Assembly: GCA_050084515.1 (NCBI GenBank)
Contig: CM114272.1
Coordinates: 26,164,001 to 26,228,000, forward strand
Length of the DNA stretch: 64,000 nt
Origin: Blasia pusilla
Lineage: Eukaryota; Marchantiophyta; Marchantiopsida; Blasiales
Reading direction: 5' to 3'
The notes beneath the pieces are model-generated. The model worked only from the letters and a program-made list of their open reading frames with translations. It was not told the origin of the DNA and did not search any database. A program made the position numbers and the translations under genes. This document shows, piece after piece, positions 59,563-64,000 of the stretch (positions within the stretch are counted from its first letter, which is position 1; each line of letters opens with the position of its first letter).

Positions 59563-62500
59563 TGAGTGAATTTCATAGTATTTAATGTTTTCCAAATTTA
59601 TTGATTAAAAAACATACGAAAGCAAGGAGAAAGAAAAAAATCAACCTTAATAAATAATTTGGAGGAGTCAAATCCTTCTGAAGAGAGCATTCTATATTTC
59701 AAAAAATGAGTCTAAATTGGGCAAAAAGAGGGGAAAAAGGAACTATTTTGCGACTGCAAAAGACTTGTACTTTTCAAGTCTAAGTCTATTTCTTTGCAAA
59801 TGCACGGAGAGGCCCAACACCTTCCTTGGACTCACTCATTTTATTTCTTTTTTGACTCTCTTTGGAGTTATTTAAGAGTGATTTTTCTCCACTTATTTGG
59901 AACTACATAGACTCTCTAATTTGTGAATCTTTTGGGAATCACGTAAGAGTCATTTTTCCACTTATTTGGAACTATGTTGACTTACAATCACCCACAAAAG
60001 ACTTATATACTGCAAAAATTATTGATAGTCATTTATGTCGTTCGTTTGATTTGCAAGTGGAAGAAAGAAGAACTTGAGAGCCAAATTGCAATCATAATTT
60101 GGGAGTCGAATTCAAAAAAAAAAAGTGCAAGACTCGCTAAGCTATCAATCTAGTGTGACTCCATTGGTTCTTAAGTGTCAATCAATCATATAGATTCAAC
60201 TCCCATCTTTCTCTTGCAGATTTTCTTTTAATTCGTGATCACATTGGATCTGAAAAACTCTGATTATATCAATTAACCATTGATTTTCTCTTTCAAGCAA
60301 CATATGTACTTTGTTAGTTCTCTTATAGCACAAGATGTGCTATAGCCATTCTACCTAAGAAGTCACTATGAAATTATCCACTTTTGAGGAAGAAGTCCAT
60401 ATCTATAATGTTAAAATTTTTACAAAATTGTATAACCAATTGGCTCATTTTTTGAATTGAAAAAACAACATAGACATGAAATGTGTCTCCTAAATTTATA
60501 TTTATCATCCAATTTATACTTCAATCCCCTCGAATATTGACCGAACTCTGTAGAAGAAAAGAAAGAAATCTTAAATTTAGGTGTTTTTGTTCCTATTTTA
60601 TTTTGGCCATCGTTTGGATTTTTTTCAAGAAAAATCATTCAAATTTAGAGAGGATATATATGAATATTATATTGAATCAATAAAGTTAAGAAACCAATAC
60701 TTTCAATATTCTTGAGTTAAAAATGAAGTCAATACAAATCATGTTTGATGTATGAGTTCTATGAGAAAATGTAAAATTGAAACATTTTACATATTTAAAA
60801 AAATAATTCAGTTAACAAATTTTGAACCTTATTCAATGACGAAAAAGAATGTTATGTTAAGGAATTATTAGACCATATATCCTAAAGTTAAATGAAATGA
60901 TTGGTTCAATCCCTATTTTTTCATACAACAACAAAGATATTTGATTGAAAAGATTTAGAAGACTTGGGGAGCACTTTTATGGATTTCATTAAAAAATCCT
61001 TGAAATTTTTATGAAGTGACTACCTTGCACTTTTTCAATTAAAGGGAAATTGTAATGATGGATTTTTTTAGGACAAGTTAGATTGAACGATGAAATATTA
61101 GAAAAGTAAAATAAGATAATTTACAGTTTGTGATTATTCTTCTTTAGAATATAAGTTACAAATTGAGAAACTCGTTTATTAATGAGCTAGTTTCTATTTC
61201 AGGATAATGATTTTATCTAGTTGAATGGAATATGATTATTTTGAAGATAAATTATCTAAGAGTAACAAATTTATGTTGGAACATACAGTGTATCATTTAA
61301 GCATACATTGTCATACGAATGAGGAAAACATATGTTTCAAAATTTAAGAAAAGGAGAATAATTTGGTTATAATCATTATAATTCAAATCCATTTATTTGC
61401 CAAATGTTGTCCTCTTATATTATTCAAATCGTCTCCTTCCTTGTTATGTATTCATTCGCAATCTTTGAATTTTGTTCGATCTCCCCTCCCTTCCTATCTC
61501 TGTCCTAGTAAGTGTCAATTCCCACGGTCGACCATTCAATATTTTTCTCTCTTTGTAATGTCATTGACCCTTTTTCATTATTTTCTTATTCCTCTTGCTT
61601 TGTTTCGATGTGCATGTTCTTTACTTCTTCCGTCCCCTTCTATATACCCTTATTCTCACTATGACGCAAGTGGAAAAGAGGGAAAAATAGATAGAGCATA
61701 GAAGGATATTTTCCTCACTTCCCTCCTCTTCATTATCATTTTCTCTTTGAAGTTATATGATACATGAACAAAGTTTAGTATTGTGTCAAATATTACCTTA
61801 AGCAATCACATACATTATATACTTCTTATATGATGCATAGAATGCAAATGTTTTGTTTCTTTGGCTTCAACCCCCTCTTCAAGAAATCTACTTGAGTAAA
61901 ACTTATAAAATAAATTCATATCTTAAATTTTGTGTTGTGGTGTTATTGATGTATAATAGAGGCCATAAATTTATCTTTATATATGAAAATATGGGAATAT
62001 TGATAGTTTCTAATTACAAAATTTAAAAAATCATCCTCACTTTGAATTATATTAATAAAATGGAAATGCGTTTAGGATTTTGTAATGAAAGGGATTATCA
62101 CTATATTATTATTGCATATTTATAACTTTGCACCCCTTGATCCCTTAACAAGCATAAAATGAGTCATAGAGGTTGGAAGTTATTGGATATAGATGACCAA
62201 TGCAATCACCACATTAAATTTTGGAGTCTACTATTTCAATAGAATATGGAATGCATTCTTAGAGTAGATTATTAAATTATATTTTTAATAAATATTGTGG
62301 AACATCTTAAGGTTTCATAATTTATTGAGGTTGATTCATACTTTCATTACATGTTCTCCATTCAAAATAGAGTGCCTAATTTTGAGTTATGAATAATATA
62401 TAAAGACTAAAGATATAAAAGATTAAATATTTTGGATTAATTTATGTAGATGTCAAACTTAAGGATAGATTTGTATCTTGCTTGTGCATTGTGTAAAAAA

Positions 62501-64000
62501 ATCCCAAATTTATCTGCATGAAGATATTTTCTTATTGATTGAATGCACACCATGCTACAACTTATAGATCTTTTTTCGTGAGTTAATTGTATAGTAGTTA
62601 TAAACTTAAGATGAACTTTTTTAATTAATGCACTACAAATACGAAGAGCTTGTAGGAGGATAATGAATACATATAGACTATTTTTTGCATTAGCACTAGT
62701 TGAAAGATGAAAAAAAGAAGTAAGAAGGAATTTAATGTGGATATAGGCTACATACATTTTTCTCTAAGAAATCTTCAAAAAAATTTATTATAGGAGGGAG
62801 AAAATAAAACGAAATAAATATTTAATAAAGGATAAATTCACCATAAATTATTCACTTTGACTTTCATTATATTGCTAAATTAAAGGTAGACTTGAACTTC
62901 CAATATAAAAGAGGAAGAGAAAAATGCAACATTTCATATGTATATGAAGTATTACTAAAACGACACTACAGCATGTAAGCCTTGGATGACGAGGTTGCAA
63001 AATACAAGTTGTTCTTCTGCAAAATTCTCAACCCTACGATAAAGATTCATGGACCATCCGATGCGTTCAAATAATTTATGTCCTTTTCAAAACAAGTACT
63101 TCCCCTTGTTAGTATTAATGGTCTCCCTAATGGATCGTTCTTCTCCATACTATATTCTTGTTTTTGCCCGCTAAGCTCTTTTTCTTCTCGTTCTGTTGCC
63201 CAGGAAGTTGTAAGTTACATCATGTTGCCCACCATGTTAGTCTTTGCCATTGTTTCTTCCCACCGTAATAGTTAGAAACTTGAAACCCAAGTGAGCAATA
63301 CACGGGGAATTTGTAGAACATATCTAGTAAACATATAACTTCATACTAGTAACTTCATATTAGTAACCATACTAGTTTTTTCCAAGGGTTAAGGCTTGTA
63401 AGATTATCTATCGACCATATTTGTCTTGTCTCGTATTACCCGTGTCTCTCTTAAAAAACCAAAATTAAAGGTATTTATATTTGTTGGTTATTAGCATTCA
63501 TTTACAAATTATCTTAATGATAATAAGGAAGAGGATTACTATTTGTTCAAGTTATGTCTAAAACAATGAAGACATTTTTAAATAGTACGTGTGGTTATAA
63601 TTATAAACTAGTGTCCTTAGATATTTTGAATGGTGGTTGTTTAAAGATAATTTTTTTTCATATATCGCACCATTGAATATATTTGTTTGTTTAATGTTAA
63701 GATCATGTTATAATTAGTAAAATTGATTGATTTATTGAAAACTTTTACATTACTTTTTGCTGGTGTGATATGAGAAAGTAAACCATAATTTAAACTATTT
63801 TCAACCTTATGAATTGAGGGAAGATAAGGGATAAAGGAAGAAAAAGCGAGATAAATTTCTACATAACATCACATACTTGTGATCAAGTTTCAAAATTTAA
63901 TTCATTCAAAAAATTTCCAAGAAGAGTTTTAAGAAAATTTCTATTTTCTTTGGGAAATAATATCTTATAATTGTGGATGCTACTCAAGGCTTGTGAGGTG
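59563..64000. other. AT-rich gene desert to the right edge
   Basis: No exon chain, RNA gene or element end could be supported. Frames such as 61363-61701 and 62437-62757 are low-complexity without motifs. Confidence 0.5.

Overview
The window reads as nuclear DNA of a land plant that makes swimming sperm, most likely a bryophyte (liverwort-like), or less likely a lycophyte, fern or other zooidogamous plant. The evidence is an intron-split axonemal dynein heavy-chain gene at the left edge (flowering plants lack this family), spliceosomal genes with GT-AG introns, plant-type Ty3/gypsy elements with an initiator-Met-tRNA primer site, and Helitron-like termini. The species cannot be fixed from the sequence alone.

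Three moderately GC-rich gene islands sit in AT-rich, repeat-filled DNA. Island 1 (about 1-9100) holds the N-terminal part of an axonemal dynein heavy chain (minus strand, running off the left edge) and a divergent four-exon plus-strand gene for an unknown 240-residue, tryptophan-rich basic protein. Two strong inverted repeats lie just upstream of that gene. Island 2 (about 43690-48700) holds a two-exon gene for a six-helix HdeD/DUF308 membrane protein and exons of one or two small unrecognised genes. Island 3 (about 51200-52880) holds a minus-strand multi-exon gene of unknown function with two possible 3' ends.

About 10500-39800 is mostly decayed mobile elements. There is a minus-strand Ty3/gypsy remnant whose integrase carries a C-terminal PHD-type zinc finger (11207-13915). 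Fragments that appear to be of the same lineage lie at 19520-20360 and 25400-28900, flanking a plus-strand Ty3/gypsy element (about 20380-25400) that has an LTR and primer site but is cut off inside the integrase C-terminus. A 1.3 kb LTR with a tRNA-Asp-type primer site lies at 32959-34278, and a frameshifted protein-kinase-like pseudogene at 35035-36240. There are also a degenerate 150-180 bp tandem array (30945-32130), long dinucleotide tracts and a GC-rich island containing a 28 bp palindrome.

About 40700-43500 contains Helitron-like ends facing each other, a roughly 1 kb duplicated segment and a 111 bp tandem array. From 52900 to 64000 I see no genes, only AT-rich DNA and one small Helitron-like element. 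Gene models were built by eye from splice-site and reading-phase agreement; none has transcript support here.
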